In this document: positions 18,661-27,794 of the stretch, piece by piece
How positions within the stretch are numbered: the first letter of the stretch is position 1
Layout: the number at the start of each line of letters is the position of its first letter
Source: JACPYM01 sp963699175
GTDB lineage: Bacteria > Acidobacteriota > Blastocatellia > RBC074
Reading direction: 5' to 3'
DNA length: 64,000 nucleotides
Assembly (NCBI GenBank): GCA_963699175.1
Contig: OY969418.1
Span: 3,720,001-3,784,000, forward strand
Position numbers and translations under genes: made by a program
Notes under the pieces: model-generated
What the model saw: only the letters and a program-made list of their open reading frames with translations
Told to the model about the DNA's origin: nothing
Database searches by the model: none

Positions 18661-19777
18661 TTAAACGGCCAGCGCCCGTTTAGAAAGCAGATACTCTTTG
18701 ATGAAATCATCCAGGTCGCCATCCAGCACTGCATCCACGTTGCTCGTCTCGTGCTTCGTCCGCACGTCTTTGACCAGGCGATAAGGGTGCAGCACGTAGT
18801 TGCGAATTTGCGAGCCGAACGAAATATCGCGCTTGGCTTCGGCCAGCTTGTCAGTCTCGGCGCGTCGCTTCTGCATCTCCAATTCGTAGAGACGTGACTT
18901 CAACACCTTCATCGCCACTTCGCGGTTCTGATGCTGTGAACGCTGGTTTTGACAAGTGACGACGATGTTGGTCGGGATATGCGTGATGCGCACCGCCGAA
19001 TCGGTCGTGTTGATGTGCTGGCCACCCGCGCCCGTCGCACGGTAAGTATCAACACGCAGGTCTTTGTCCAACACTTCAATCTCGACGTTGTCATCAATCT
19101 CCGGCGTGACGAAAACCGAGGCAAAACTCGTCTCGCGGCTTTGTCCGGAGTTGAAGGGCGATTGCCGTACCAGCCGGTGCACGCCGACCTCACCCGCCAG
19201 AAAGCCATACGCATACTCGCCTTCGACGCGGAAGGTCGCCGACTTGATCCCGGCCTCTTCGCCTCTTTGAATGTCCAGCACCTCGCGCACAAAGCCTTTG
19301 CGCTCCGCCCAACGCAAGTACATCCGCAAGAGCATCTCGGCCCAATCCTGCGCGTCGGTGCCGCCCGCACCCGCGTTGATTGCCACAATCGCATTGCGCG
19401 CGTCATTCTCGCCGCCGAGCAGCATCTGTGTCTCACTCGCCTCGACCTGTTCGGCCAAGCGCTTCAGCGACTCGCGCAACTCTGCCGCTGACGATTGATC
19501 TTCCGCCGCAAATTCAAACAGCACTTCGATGTCATCCACCAACCGCGTCTGCTCTTCCGCCGTGTTGATGGCCTTTTCCAGCCGCGACCGCTGTTGCAAA
19601 GTCTTCTGTGCCTGCTCCTGGTCGCTCCAAAAATCCGGCGCGGCGACCTGTGTCTCGAGTCGCTGCAATTCGGCGCGTTTCGCATCTACGTCAAAGAAAC
19701 CTCCTGAGTTCCGCCACGCGCATTTGTAAATCTTCCTGCTGCGCCCGCAAATCCTGCAAGGCGAGTGTCTCAACCAT
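18661..19777 (-). CDS. prfB: Peptide chain release factor 2, with programmed +1 frameshift
   Basis: Translation starts at the ATG at 19777 (AAGGAG 10 bases upstream) and reads 28 residues (MVETLALQ to RRFL) to an in-frame TGA at 19691-19693. A +1 shift then gives DVDAKRAELQ onward, for about 371 residues in all. RF2 recognises UGA and UAA. The codon-recognition SPF motif is in VRQSPFNSG, and the peptidyl-hydrolysis GGQ motif is in ATGAGGQHINT. The two pieces look like separate frames if read without the shift. It precedes ftsK on the same strand with a 146-base gap. Confidence 0.95.
19690..19705 (-). promoter_or_regulatory. Recoding signal of prfB
   Basis: On the minus strand the sequence reads AGGAGGTTTCTTTGAC. 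An internal Shine-Dalgarno hexamer lies three bases before the slippery CTT and is followed by the weak stop TGA and C. This matches the classic RF2 autoregulatory site: low RF2 lets the ribosome slip +1 and make more RF2. Confidence 0.95.
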
Positions 19778-19945
19778 ATTCTCGTACTCCTTTTTATCTG
19801 AGTTTGGCGGGCTAAGCTTAACACAAACCGGCGGGAAAGTAGTGCGACGCGCCAACTTCAATTGGCGACCCAAAGAAAATGGCACGAAGAGCAACACTGG
19901 CTCGTCGTGCCACAAGTCTCCTGAGCCACGTACCGTTTGACCGGC

Positions 19946-21250
19946 TCAAGCAGGTCTGGCTTCAGGGTTGAACTGCAGTAATTCAGGCGTTGCTTCGGTT
20001 GGCAAAGCACGCATCTGGCGCAACAGATAAATTCCCAATGCCGCTAAGACAAGCGTAAAAAGCTGCAAGCCAACCGCCTTGGTAAGCGTCTGCGAAAACC
20101 AAGGCGTGATATAAAGCAGCAACAACAGAAATTTGTATCCACTGCTCAACCCGCCGCGACGGTAATGCCAAGCCGTCAGTAATAACACACTCGCGACCAC
20201 CAGCGTCACATCGTAGATGCCAAAATAGAGGTTCAATACCGGCGTCCATGCGATGGCCAAGGCCCAACTCAAAGAATGTTCTTCCCTCTTCATCCACCAT
20301 ACCCTCAGCAAGAACGGCAGGAACACGGTAAAGGCTAAGGCCACAGTCGCCCAACGCAACACCCCATTGCCGCCCCACAAGGCACGAGCAAACGAACTCA
20401 CGTCAACATATTTCCAAATCCGCAATCCCGATAATGCGCCAGTAGAATGCCGCGAGTAACCAACCATCGTCTCAAACCAAGCTAGAACCACCTGCCCGCC
20501 GAGCGCCAGCCACGAAACCGCCAACAGCGCCACTCCGCCAGTAATTATCCCGCCCAGCGTGCGCCAACGCCTCGTCACCAGCAACATTGGCCCTATCAAA
20601 ACCAGCATCGTCGGCTTATACGCCAACAACGCCAGCGCCAGCCCACTCAAGAAATATTTTCCGCGCCGCTCCCACACCAACGCCACAGCCAAGCAGAAGA
20701 ACCCGAACGCCGATGTTTGCCCGCCCGCCAAACATTCCACCAGGAAGGGCATAAACGAGAGCGCCAGCAGCAAGCCTGTACGATAAGCTTCCTGCGGCAA
20801 GCCTTCCAGCGAACGCCAGAGCAGCTTGAAACCTGCCACATACAAACTCAGTGAGACAAGAAACCAAATCAGATAGGCCCATGCGTAAGGCAGTCTGGCC
20901 AAGAGCGGAAAAGGTAATACGAAGAAAGGCGCGTTGAGATAGGGCAAGCGGACATTCGATTCTTCGAAGGGAAACAGATTGAGGTAAAGCTGAGCTTGCC
21001 AATCGCGGTCATACAGGCGCGCCGTCCCATACTCATTGATGATTTTCCCTGCTACATAGAACGCCGGAAAGTCCGCACCCAAGACCTGCCCGAAAATCGT
21101 CTGGCCCTCATGGCGCGCGGCAGTCACAAACGAGACGCCGGTCATCAATAAATAAATGACCAGCACCAGCGCACAAAAACCGCGAATGTCTTCTGGTTTC
21201 AAACGGCGGTTGATCCAACTTGCACCGCGCTCCAACACCTGATCCACCAT
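19946..21250 (-). CDS. GT87-type polyprenol-phosphate glycosyltransferase, membrane protein
   Basis: 434 residues from the ATG at 21250, where GGAGG lies 5 bases upstream; GTG/ATG codons 12-15 bases earlier are also in frame. About ten to twelve membrane helices are evident. After the first helix the extracytoplasmic loop contains GADFPAFYVAGKI, and LYDRDWQ and YLNAPFF follow, as in GT-C fold family 87 (DUF2029) enzymes. These move mannose or other sugars from a polyprenol phosphate donor. The acceptor is unknown. No other glycan genes adjoin it. Confidence 0.82.
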   Translation of the reverse strand: MVDQVLERGASWINRRLKPEDIRGFCALVLVIYLLMTGVSFVTAARHEGQTIFGQVLGADFPAFYVAGKIINEYGTARLYDRDWQAQLYLNLFPFEESNVRLPYLNAPFFVLPFPLLARLPYAWAYLIWFLVSLSLYVAGFKLLWRSLEGLPQEAYRTGLLLALSFMPFLVECLAGGQTSAFGFFCLAVALVWERRGKYFLSGLALALLAYKPTMLVLIGPMLLVTRRWRTLGGIITGGVALLAVSWLALGGQVVLAWFETMVGYSRHSTGALSGLRIWKYVDVSSFARALWGGNGVLRWATVALAFTVFLPFLLRVWWMKREEHSLSWALAIAWTPVLNLYFGIYDVTLVVASVLLLTAWHYRRGGLSSGYKFLLLLLYITPWFSQTLTKAVGLQLFTLVLAALGIYLLRQMRALPTEATPELLQFNPEARPA

Positions 21251-21375
21251 CTCAACCTCCATCACTTGGCAAAAATTTGGCGGGAATGCGCCGCATTCAT
21301 ACTACAAGTTGGCATGTGCACTCAAATATTATCCGATCAGCAAAATCAAATTCTTTTACAGCTACCTTCTGCTCA

Positions 21376-21903
21376 TTATTGATTTCGCTGAATAACCGGT
21401 GGCTTACGCTCGGGAAGTTTGAGTTTTCCATAAACATTTGGGAAGAGCTGTTTCATCGCCGCGTCATTTAAGTTCTGCCCATCAACAAACGTCCAAATGG
21501 CATTCAAACTATCAGCAACTCCCAGCAGGAAAGTTTCTGAGGTGATCTTTCCGTTAGGAGCTTTCACGGTTAGAAAGTAAGGAACAATCACGAATCGTTG
21601 GGAACCGAATTTGACAACCTCCCTCGGCTCTTGAACAGCGACAGCCGTCAGTTCAAAACCGTCAGCTTTCATTCCCTTCATACCTTTCTCAAGGAGGGCA
21701 ATCATCTTGACCTTGCCACCAATTAGTTCCACCAGCTTGGGATAAGTGAATTCAATAAATTGATTGTACTCGCCTGTCTGCAAAGCTTTCACGCACATTT
21801 CCGCACGCGCCTTGATTTTATCCTTTTCTACTTGGGCTAAGGTCACCGATGAAACCAAAACCAGACAAAAGATCAAACCGACAGAGTTTCTTCTGCTAAT
21901 CAT
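21376..21903 (-). CDS. Secreted protein of unknown function
   Basis: 175 residues from the ATG at 21903, where AAGGAG lies 6 bases upstream; the longer in-frame extension overlaps the mutase gene and was rejected. A signal peptide (about 1-22, ending TLAQ) is followed by a mixed alpha/beta domain with motifs ALQTGEYNQFIEFTYPKLVE and IWTFVDGQNL. The shape recalls small NTF2-like periplasmic proteins, without a firm match. It lies 25 bases downstream of the mutase stop on the same strand and may be co-transcribed. Confidence 0.7.
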   Translation of the reverse strand: MISRRNSVGLIFCLVLVSSVTLAQVEKDKIKARAEMCVKALQTGEYNQFIEFTYPKLVELIGGKVKMIALLEKGMKGMKADGFELTAVAVQEPREVVKFGSQRFVIVPYFLTVKAPNGKITSETFLLGVADSLNAIWTFVDGQNLNDAAMKQLFPNVYGKLKLPERKPPVIQRNQ

Positions 21904-21928
21904 CTTTATCTCCTTAGGGCTTCTTTGC

Positions 21929-23533
21929 TCAGTAGCCAGCGTCTGTGTATTCGCCAAACACTGTCCGCATCCGATCCGCAATCTCACCCAACGTCGCGTG
22001 AGCTTCAACCGCCGCAACAATCCTCGGCATCAAGTTTTCACCTGACCGCGCCGCCTGCTCAACGTCATCCAGCGCCGCTACTGCTACCGACGCATTGCGT
22101 TCCGCACGCACCTTGCGCACACGCTCGACTTGCGCCTGTTCAAATGCCGGATCAATCTTCAACGTAGCAATCGAAGTCTCTTCCTTAATCTGAAAGCGAT
22201 TCACGCCAACGACAATTTCTTCCTGCGCCTCGACAGCTTTCTGGTATTCATACGCCGCGCGCTCGATCTCGCGCTGCACATAGCCCATCTCAATTGCCGC
22301 CAACATTCCACCCATTTCATCAATCTTCTGAATGTATTCCGCTGCGCGCCGCTCAATCTCGTTGGTCAAATGCTCGATGACATAAGAGCCAGCCAGCGGA
22401 TCAGCCGTGTCAGCCACGCCCGATTCGTAAGCAACCACTTGCTGCGTGCGCAACGCGATGCGCGCCGCGTCTTCGGTCGGCAAGCTCAGCGCCTCGTCCA
22501 TCGCATTTGTGTGCAGCGACTGCGTACCGCCCAACACAGCGGCCAGCGCCTGAATCGTCGTGCGAATTACGTTGACTTCGGGCTGTTGCGCGGTCAGTGT
22601 CGAGCCTGCCGTCTGCGTGTGAAAGCGCAGCATCATTGACTTAGGGTCTTTTGCGCTAAAGCGGTCGCGCATCACGCGCGCCCACAAGCGCCGCGCCGCG
22701 CGGAACTTCGCCACCTCTTCCAGAAAATTGTTATGCGAGTTGAAAAAGAAAGCCAGACGCGGCGCAAACTCATCCACCAGCAAGCCAGCGTCGAGCGCCG
22801 CCTGCACATACGCGATGCCGTCGGCCAACGTGAAGGCGACCTCCTGCACCGCCGTCGAACCGGCCTCGCGGATGTGATAACCGGAAATCGAGATCGTGTT
22901 CCAGTTCGGCACTTCCTGTGCGCAGTAGGCAAAGATGTCGGTAATGATGCGTAACGAAGCGCGCGGCGGATAGATGTAAGTCCCACGCGCGATGTACTCC
23001 TTCAGAACGTCATTTTGAATAGTGCCGTTCAGCTTGTCTGGCGGCACGCCATGTTTTTTGCCGACCGCGATGTAGAGCGCCAACAAAATCGAGGCCGTCG
23101 CATTGATCGTCATCGAGGTCGAAACTTTGTCGAGCGGAATGCCGTCAAAGAGGACTTCCATATCAGCCAGCGAATCTATTGGCACGCCCACACGCCCGAC
23201 CTCGCCTTGCGCCAGTGGATGATCGCTGTCGTAGCCGATCTGCGTCGGCAGATCGAAGGCGACCGACAAGCCCGTCGTGCCGTGTTCGAGCAGGTACTTG
23301 TAGCGCCGGTTCGATTCCTCAGCCGTCGCAAACCCCGCGTACTGCCGCATCGTCCACAAACGGCCCCGATACATTGTGCCGTAGACGCCACGCGTGAAGG
23401 GGAACGCGCCCGGCTCGCCGAGGTCGGCATCATAATTGACCGGCACGTCGTCTGGGTGAAAACAGTTTTTGAGTTCGATGTCGGAGGAAGTGGTGAACTG
23501 TTCCTTGCGCTCTTTGGCTTTTGTTGTCGGCAT
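21929..23533 (-). CDS. Methylmalonyl-CoA mutase, catalytic (large) subunit
   Basis: 534 residues. The N-terminal FPFTRGVYGTMYRGRLWTMRQYAGFATAEESN segment, split here by its conserved Tyr and Arg, is diagnostic of methylmalonyl-CoA mutases. FDLPTQIGYDSDHP, the substrate-channel ISGYHIREAG and RFHTQTAGSTLTAQQP follow. The C-terminal cobalamin-binding domain (DxHxxG) is absent, so this is the stand-alone TIM-barrel subunit that needs a separate small B12 subunit, not present in this window. It interconverts (R)-methylmalonyl-CoA and succinyl-CoA. A related mutase such as ethylmalonyl- or isobutyryl-CoA mutase cannot be excluded. Confidence 0.9.
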   Translation of the reverse strand: MPTTKAKERKEQFTTSSDIELKNCFHPDDVPVNYDADLGEPGAFPFTRGVYGTMYRGRLWTMRQYAGFATAEESNRRYKYLLEHGTTGLSVAFDLPTQIGYDSDHPLAQGEVGRVGVPIDSLADMEVLFDGIPLDKVSTSMTINATASILLALYIAVGKKHGVPPDKLNGTIQNDVLKEYIARGTYIYPPRASLRIITDIFAYCAQEVPNWNTISISGYHIREAGSTAVQEVAFTLADGIAYVQAALDAGLLVDEFAPRLAFFFNSHNNFLEEVAKFRAARRLWARVMRDRFSAKDPKSMMLRFHTQTAGSTLTAQQPEVNVIRTTIQALAAVLGGTQSLHTNAMDEALSLPTEDAARIALRTQQVVAYESGVADTADPLAGSYVIEHLTNEIERRAAEYIQKIDEMGGMLAAIEMGYVQREIERAAYEYQKAVEAQEEIVVGVNRFQIKEETSIATLKIDPAFEQAQVERVRKVRAERNASVAVAALDDVEQAARSGENLMPRIVAAVEAHATLGEIADRMRTVFGEYTDAGY

Positions 23534-23677
23534 TGCTTACTGTCCTGACGTGAATTGGATTGCGTTACGGCCTGGATTTTAGCACGCAGGAAAGCGATGG
23601 CTGAAAGCGGCGCGGGCTGTCTTGTGAAAAGGACTGCGCTATAATCGGCTAACAGCTTTCAGCGAGGAGTGAGTTTT

Positions 23678-23911
23678 ATGGATCAAGTGATGAAGATTGA
23701 AGAGATCGAAAAACAGTTCGATAACGAATGGGTGCTCATTGCTGACCCCGAAGTAGACGAGCAACTCAATGTGTTGGGTGGCAAGGTCATCCACCACCAC
23801 AAAGACCGCGTCGCTTTTGATCGGGAGATACTGCAACTCCAGCCGCACCCAGCGGATTTCGCGGTGGTCTACACGGGCAGCCAGCCAGAAGGGATGGAGT
23901 ATGTTTTATGA
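23678..23911 (+). CDS. Small protein coupled to a retropepsin gene
   Basis: 77 residues (MDQVMKIEEIEKQF onward) from the ATG at 23678, chosen because GAGGAG lies 8 bases upstream; a GTG 9 bases earlier is in frame. It has no signal peptide or membrane segment. Predicted short alpha/beta, with a His-rich VIHHHKDR. Its TGA overlaps the ATG of the next gene (ATGA), which implies translational coupling to the aspartyl protease. I do not know a named family. A substrate, adaptor or regulator of the protease is possible. Confidence 0.65.
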   Translation: MDQVMKIEEIEKQFDNEWVLIADPEVDEQLNVLGGKVIHHHKDRVAFDREILQLQPHPADFAVVYTGSQPEGMEYVL

Positions 23912-24291
23912 GCTACGCGTTCAATCCTCGGCGCAGCCTAGTGATCGTGAAGGCCAGGTTGTGGGGCCCGACAGGCCGGGCGGCTTTATCACTAGCGGTG
24001 GATACGGGAGCCACCGGCACGCTCATTAACCAGACCCGGCTGTTGGAATTGGGTTACGACACCTCAACTGCAAAAGAGTTACATCAAATCACGACTGGCA
24101 GCTGAATTGAGTTTGTCCCACTGGTTGTGCTCAACCGGATGGCGACGCTGGATCAAGAGCGGGTTGATTTTCCTGTGCTTTGCCATAACCTGCCGCCGAG
24201 CGCGAGCGTTGACGGATTGCTCGGCTTAGATTTCTTTCGCGGGCTGAATTTGAATATTGATTTTCGCAGCGGGCTGATCACCTTGAACTGA
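23908..24291 (+). pseudogene. Retropepsin-like protease interrupted by an in-frame TGA
   Basis: The frame reads MSYAFNPRRSL onward with the catalytic loop LAVDTGATGTLI, then a TGA at 24103-24105 after residue 65. The same frame continues without any shift for 62 more codons (IEFVPLVVLNRM to GLITLN) to a TGA at 24289-24291. The second part holds the expected family element VDGLLGLDFFRGLNL. One substitution, for instance from CGA or GGA, explains it. It may be a recent pseudogene, a sequencing error or a readthrough codon. The intact protein would be 127 residues, a normal size for the family. Confidence 0.75.
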
Positions 24292-24293
24292 GT

Positions 24294-24310
24294 AGCCCCT
24301 CAACGGGGCT
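24294..24310 (+). promoter_or_regulatory. Short hairpin directly before a start codon
   Basis: AGCCCC (24294-24299), loop TCAAC, then GGGGCT (24305-24310) form a perfect 6-bp stem one base before the ATG at 24312. The GGGG is the only purine-rich tract near that start, so folding could mask the ribosome site. There is no T tract, so a terminator is unlikely. Confidence 0.45.
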
Positions 24311-24311
24311 T

Positions 24312-24599
24312 ATGAAAAAGCTGAATTGGGAAATTATCTTAAGCAATCTAAGCGAGGCGCGCGAGCAGCTTGAGCAAATTGAACGCCGCGTAAAAAATGG
24401 CGAGAAAATTTCTGAAATTGATCTCCAAATTTGGATTGAGCATGCTTACCATCATCTGAATTTCGCTTGGAACATTCGTCATGTCTCTACCAAAAGATAT
24501 TCGCGGTTGACCGACGAAGAGTTTAATTTATGGAGCAAGTTTCCTAAAGAAATAACGGTCTATCACCTACGTAAGACAAAATCTAAACCTAAGAGCTAG
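24312..24599 (+). CDS. Hypothetical 95-residue helical protein
   Basis: Begins MKKLNWEIILSNLSEAREQL and is mostly amphipathic helix, with a conserved-looking AYHHLNFAWNIRH core and a basic tail. It has no signal peptide or membrane segment. The His/Trp pattern could suggest a small DinB-like or metal-binding helix bundle, but I do not recognise it firmly. It starts 20 bases after the broken retropepsin. Its stop overlaps the first base of the longer cstA frame, but the chosen cstA start is 26 bases later. Confidence 0.65.
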   Translation: MKKLNWEIILSNLSEAREQLEQIERRVKNGEKISEIDLQIWIEHAYHHLNFAWNIRHVSTKRYSRLTDEEFNLWSKFPKEITVYHLRKTKSKPKS

Positions 24600-24625
24600 T
24601 GCTCTTCCCAAAAACAGAAGCACCT

Positions 24626-26470
24626 ATGACCATCAACGCCGTCCCCATTCTCATCGCCGTCCTTTGCATCTACGCCATCGCCTACCGCTTCTACAGCGCC
24701 TTCATCGCGGCGAAGGTTTTAGCACTGGACGATGCGCGCATCACACCCGCGCACAAATTTAACGATGGCGCGAACTACACGCCGACCAACAAGTACGTGC
24801 TCTGGGGCCATCACTTCGCCGCCATTAGCGGGCCGGGACCGTTGATTGGGCCGGTGCTGGCGGCGCAGTTCGGTTTTCTGCCCGGCTTGCTCTGGCTGGT
24901 CATCGGCGTCGTGCTGGGCGGCGCGGTGCATGACTTTGTCACCCTGGTGGCCTCGATGCGCAGCGGCGGCAAGTCGCTGGCCGAGATTGCGCGGCGCGAG
25001 ATTGACCGCGTGACCGGCTGGGTGGCGACCTTTGCGATTCTGGTGATCTTGGTCGTCGCGCTCGCTGGCGTCGGTCTGGCCGTCATCAACGCGCTGGCCG
25101 AAAGCCCGTGGGGAATGTTCACGATTGCGATGACCATCCCGATTGCGCTCTTTATGGGAATGTATATGTTCCGCTGGCGCGGCGGGACTGAACGCGCGAT
25201 CAAAGAGGGCACAATTGTCGGCGTCGCGCTGCTCATCTTCGCGGTCGTTTACGGCAAGGTTGTGCAGGATTCGTCCTACGCCCACTATTTCAGATTCGAC
25301 AAGAATGGCATCACGCTGCTCGTGGCGGCTTATGGCTTTGTCGCGTCGGTTTTGCCGGTCTGGCTGCTGCTCGCGCCGCGCGATTATCTGAGTTCGTATA
25401 TGAAACTCGGCTCGATTGCGTTACTGGCGCTGGGCATTTTTGCGGTGATGCCGACGTTCCAGATGCCGGCGGTGACGCCTTTCGTTAATGGCGGTGGGCC
25501 GATTATTCCTGGTAAGGTCTTTCCGTTTGTCTTTATTACGATTGCGTGTGGCGCGATTTCGGGCTTTCACGCGTTGATTAGCTCTGGCACGACACCGAAG
25601 CTGATTGATAAAGAAACTCACGCACGCGCAATCGGCTATGGCGCGATGCTCTGCGAATCCATCGTCGGCGTGATGGCCTTGATTGCGGCCAGTTCGATGT
25701 TCCCGCACGACTATTTCCAGATCAACGTGCCGGTCGAAGCCTTCGCCAAAATTGACGCCAGCTTGCGTTCGATGGGCTTCGATCAATCGAATCTGGCAGC
25801 CTTGACGAGTGCGGTTGGTGAAGAGCGCTTGGCCGGGCGTGTGGGTGGCGCGGTGAGCTTGGCGGTCGGGATGGCGCAAATCTTTTCGAGCATTCCAGGC
25901 ATGCGCGGGTTGATGAGCTATTGGTATCACTTTGCGATTATGTTCGAGGCGCTGTTTATTCTGACGACGGTGGATGCGGGAACACGCGTGGCGCGCTTTA
26001 TGATGCAGGAGACGCTAGGCACAGTGCATCGCAAATTCGCGCAGACCGATTGGCTGCCGGGCGCGATTCTGGCCAGCTTTCTGGCTGTCATTCCCTGGAC
26101 GTATCTGATCTGGACGGGTTCGATTGCTACGATCTGGCCGCTGTTTGGTATGGCGAATCAGATGCTGGCGTGCGTGGCGCTGTGTGTGGGCACGACCTTC
26201 ATCATCAATTCGGGCAAAGCGCGTTATGCGTGGGTGACGATGGCGCCGCTCGTGTTCATCAGTGTGATCGAACTGACCGCCGGATATCAGAACGTGGTCT
26301 ACAACTATTGGCCGAAGCGGCTTTACTTGAACACTGGCATCACGGTCTCGTTGATGATCGGCTTGGTCATTGTCATCATTGGCTCGGCCTTGAAATGGCA
26401 TCGCGTGGCGATCAAAGGTGAGCCACATAACCCGGCGGTGCAACAGCCGTTGGCCGTAGGGAACGACTGA
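24626..26470 (+). CDS. cstA: CstA-family carbon-starvation / peptide or pyruvate transporter
   Basis: 614 residues from the ATG at 24626. About sixteen membrane helices. Family hallmarks: KVLALDDARITPAHKFNDGANYTPTN (split here by its Asp and Thr pairs), VLWGHHFAAISGPGPLIGP near the N terminus, LGGAVHDF, and FHALISSGTTPKLI. CstA proteins are inner-membrane permeases linked to peptide or pyruvate uptake during starvation. It is shorter than the roughly 700-residue E. coli protein. The nagA gene follows after 26 bases on the same strand, which suggests joint use in scavenging amino sugars or peptides. Confidence 0.9.
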   Translation: MTINAVPILIAVLCIYAIAYRFYSAFIAAKVLALDDARITPAHKFNDGANYTPTNKYVLWGHHFAAISGPGPLIGPVLAAQFGFLPGLLWLVIGVVLGGAVHDFVTLVASMRSGGKSLAEIARREIDRVTGWVATFAILVILVVALAGVGLAVINALAESPWGMFTIAMTIPIALFMGMYMFRWRGGTERAIKEGTIVGVALLIFAVVYGKVVQDSSYAHYFRFDKNGITLLVAAYGFVASVLPVWLLLAPRDYLSSYMKLGSIALLALGIFAVMPTFQMPAVTPFVNGGGPIIPGKVFPFVFITIACGAISGFHALISSGTTPKLIDKETHARAIGYGAMLCESIVGVMALIAASSMFPHDYFQINVPVEAFAKIDASLRSMGFDQSNLAALTSAVGEERLAGRVGGAVSLAVGMAQIFSSIPGMRGLMSYWYHFAIMFEALFILTTVDAGTRVARFMMQETLGTVHRKFAQTDWLPGAILASFLAVIPWTYLIWTGSIATIWPLFGMANQMLACVALCVGTTFIINSGKARYAWVTMAPLVFISVIELTAGYQNVVYNYWPKRLYLNTGITVSLMIGLVIVIIGSALKWHRVAIKGEPHNPAVQQPLAVGND

Positions 26471-26496
26471 ATGCTTGCTTCTCGCTCTACAAACTG

Positions 26497-27669
26497 ATGA
26501 ACTCTCGTCTTGCCATCGTTGGCGGCGCAGTGATGACGCCGCAAATAATCATCACGCCTGGCTTGGTGCTCTGCGAAGCCGGGCACATTCGTTTTGTCGG
26601 CGCGGTCAATGAAGCTCAGCCTGATGAAGGCTCGCAGATCATTGACGCCAGCGGCTGCTTCGTGCTGCCGGGTTTGATTGACACGCACTTCCACGGCAGC
26701 CATGGCGATGACGTGATGGCTAACGGCGCAGACGGCATTCGCCGTATCGCCCGTTCAATCTTGCGTTACGGCACGACCGGCTTTCTGGCTACAACGATTG
26801 CTGCCCGGCACGCGGAGTTGATGCGCGCTGTCGCCGATACAATCGCAGCCGAAACCAATCCCGCTCCAGCCGCCGCATTGCTCGGACTGCATCTCGAAGG
26901 CCCGTACATCAACCCGAAATACAAAGGCGCGCAGCCGGAATGGGGCATCCGCGATCCCAACTTTGACGAATGCCGCGAGTTGCTGGACGCCGCCGCCGGG
27001 CGCGTCAAGATTATGACCAGCGCGCCTGAATTGCCTGGCGGTTTGGAATTGATTCGCTGGTTGACGGCTAACGGCGTAATTGCTTCGGTCGGCCATTCGG
27101 AGGCCGATTACGATACTGCGCTGGCTGCGATTGACGCTGGCGCGAAACGCGCGACGCATCTGTACAACGCGATGACGGGGCTGCATCACCGCAAGCCCGG
27201 GCTGGCCGCTGCCGCGTTGAACGAGCCAGGTATTTGTGCTGAGTTGATCTGCGACGGTGTGCACGTGCATCCGCGCATGGCACGGCTGGCGTGGCAGGCC
27301 AAAGGGCGCGCGGGCTTGGCCTTGGTCACGGATGCGACGGCAGCGCAAGGCGTGGGCGATGGAACCTTCACGCTTGGCGATTTCCAGATTCAGGTGCGCG
27401 GCAACCTCTGTACACTGCTCGATGGTGTGACGATTGCCGGGTCGGTGTTGACGATGAACAACGCCGCGCACAACGCGATGAGTTTTACGGGAATGGACTT
27501 GGTTGACATAGCACACACGGCCTCGCTGATCCCCGCGCAAGCCTGTGGTGTGGCGGAGCGTAAAGGCTCGCTCGAAGTCGGTAAGGATGCGGACATCGCA
27601 GTCTTTCGGCCAGACTTCACGACGGCTTACACAATTTGCGCGGGCGAGGTAGCCTATCAGTCGGTTTGA
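26497..27669 (+). CDS. nagA: N-acetylglucosamine-6-phosphate deacetylase
   Basis: 390 residues of the amidohydrolase superfamily. Metal site HFHGSHG near residue 63, the NagA-specific HLEGPYINP, GHSEADYD, the substrate-binding ATHLYNAMTGLHHRKPG, and catalytic Asp in LVTDATAAQG are all present and in order. It removes acetate from GlcNAc-6-P, yielding glucosamine-6-P for glycolysis or wall synthesis, in the cytosol. The start lacks a clear ribosome site and lies 26 bases after cstA, so coupling to that gene is likely. No nagB, regulator or transporter of the PTS type is adjacent. Confidence 0.92.
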   Translation: MNSRLAIVGGAVMTPQIIITPGLVLCEAGHIRFVGAVNEAQPDEGSQIIDASGCFVLPGLIDTHFHGSHGDDVMANGADGIRRIARSILRYGTTGFLATTIAARHAELMRAVADTIAAETNPAPAAALLGLHLEGPYINPKYKGAQPEWGIRDPNFDECRELLDAAAGRVKIMTSAPELPGGLELIRWLTANGVIASVGHSEADYDTALAAIDAGAKRATHLYNAMTGLHHRKPGLAAAALNEPGICAELICDGVHVHPRMARLAWQAKGRAGLALVTDATAAQGVGDGTFTLGDFQIQVRGNLCTLLDGVTIAGSVLTMNNAAHNAMSFTGMDLVDIAHTASLIPAQACGVAERKGSLEVGKDADIAVFRPDFTTAYTICAGEVAYQSV

Positions 27670-27794
27670 AGAAGTCACGCCACAAGAGAGGTAGAGTAGT
27701 TCAGCTAGTCGCCCGACAGCAAAACAACCTCTAACTGCGTTGCTGCTTAACAAACTTGTTAGGCCGCTCGTCCCGTAATGAAATGGGGAGCCTA

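Noticed and set aside
24103..24105. Selenocysteine codon in the retropepsin
   Set aside because: The position is not the catalytic residue, and no selenocysteine insertion hairpin is apparent just downstream; a point mutation or error is simpler.
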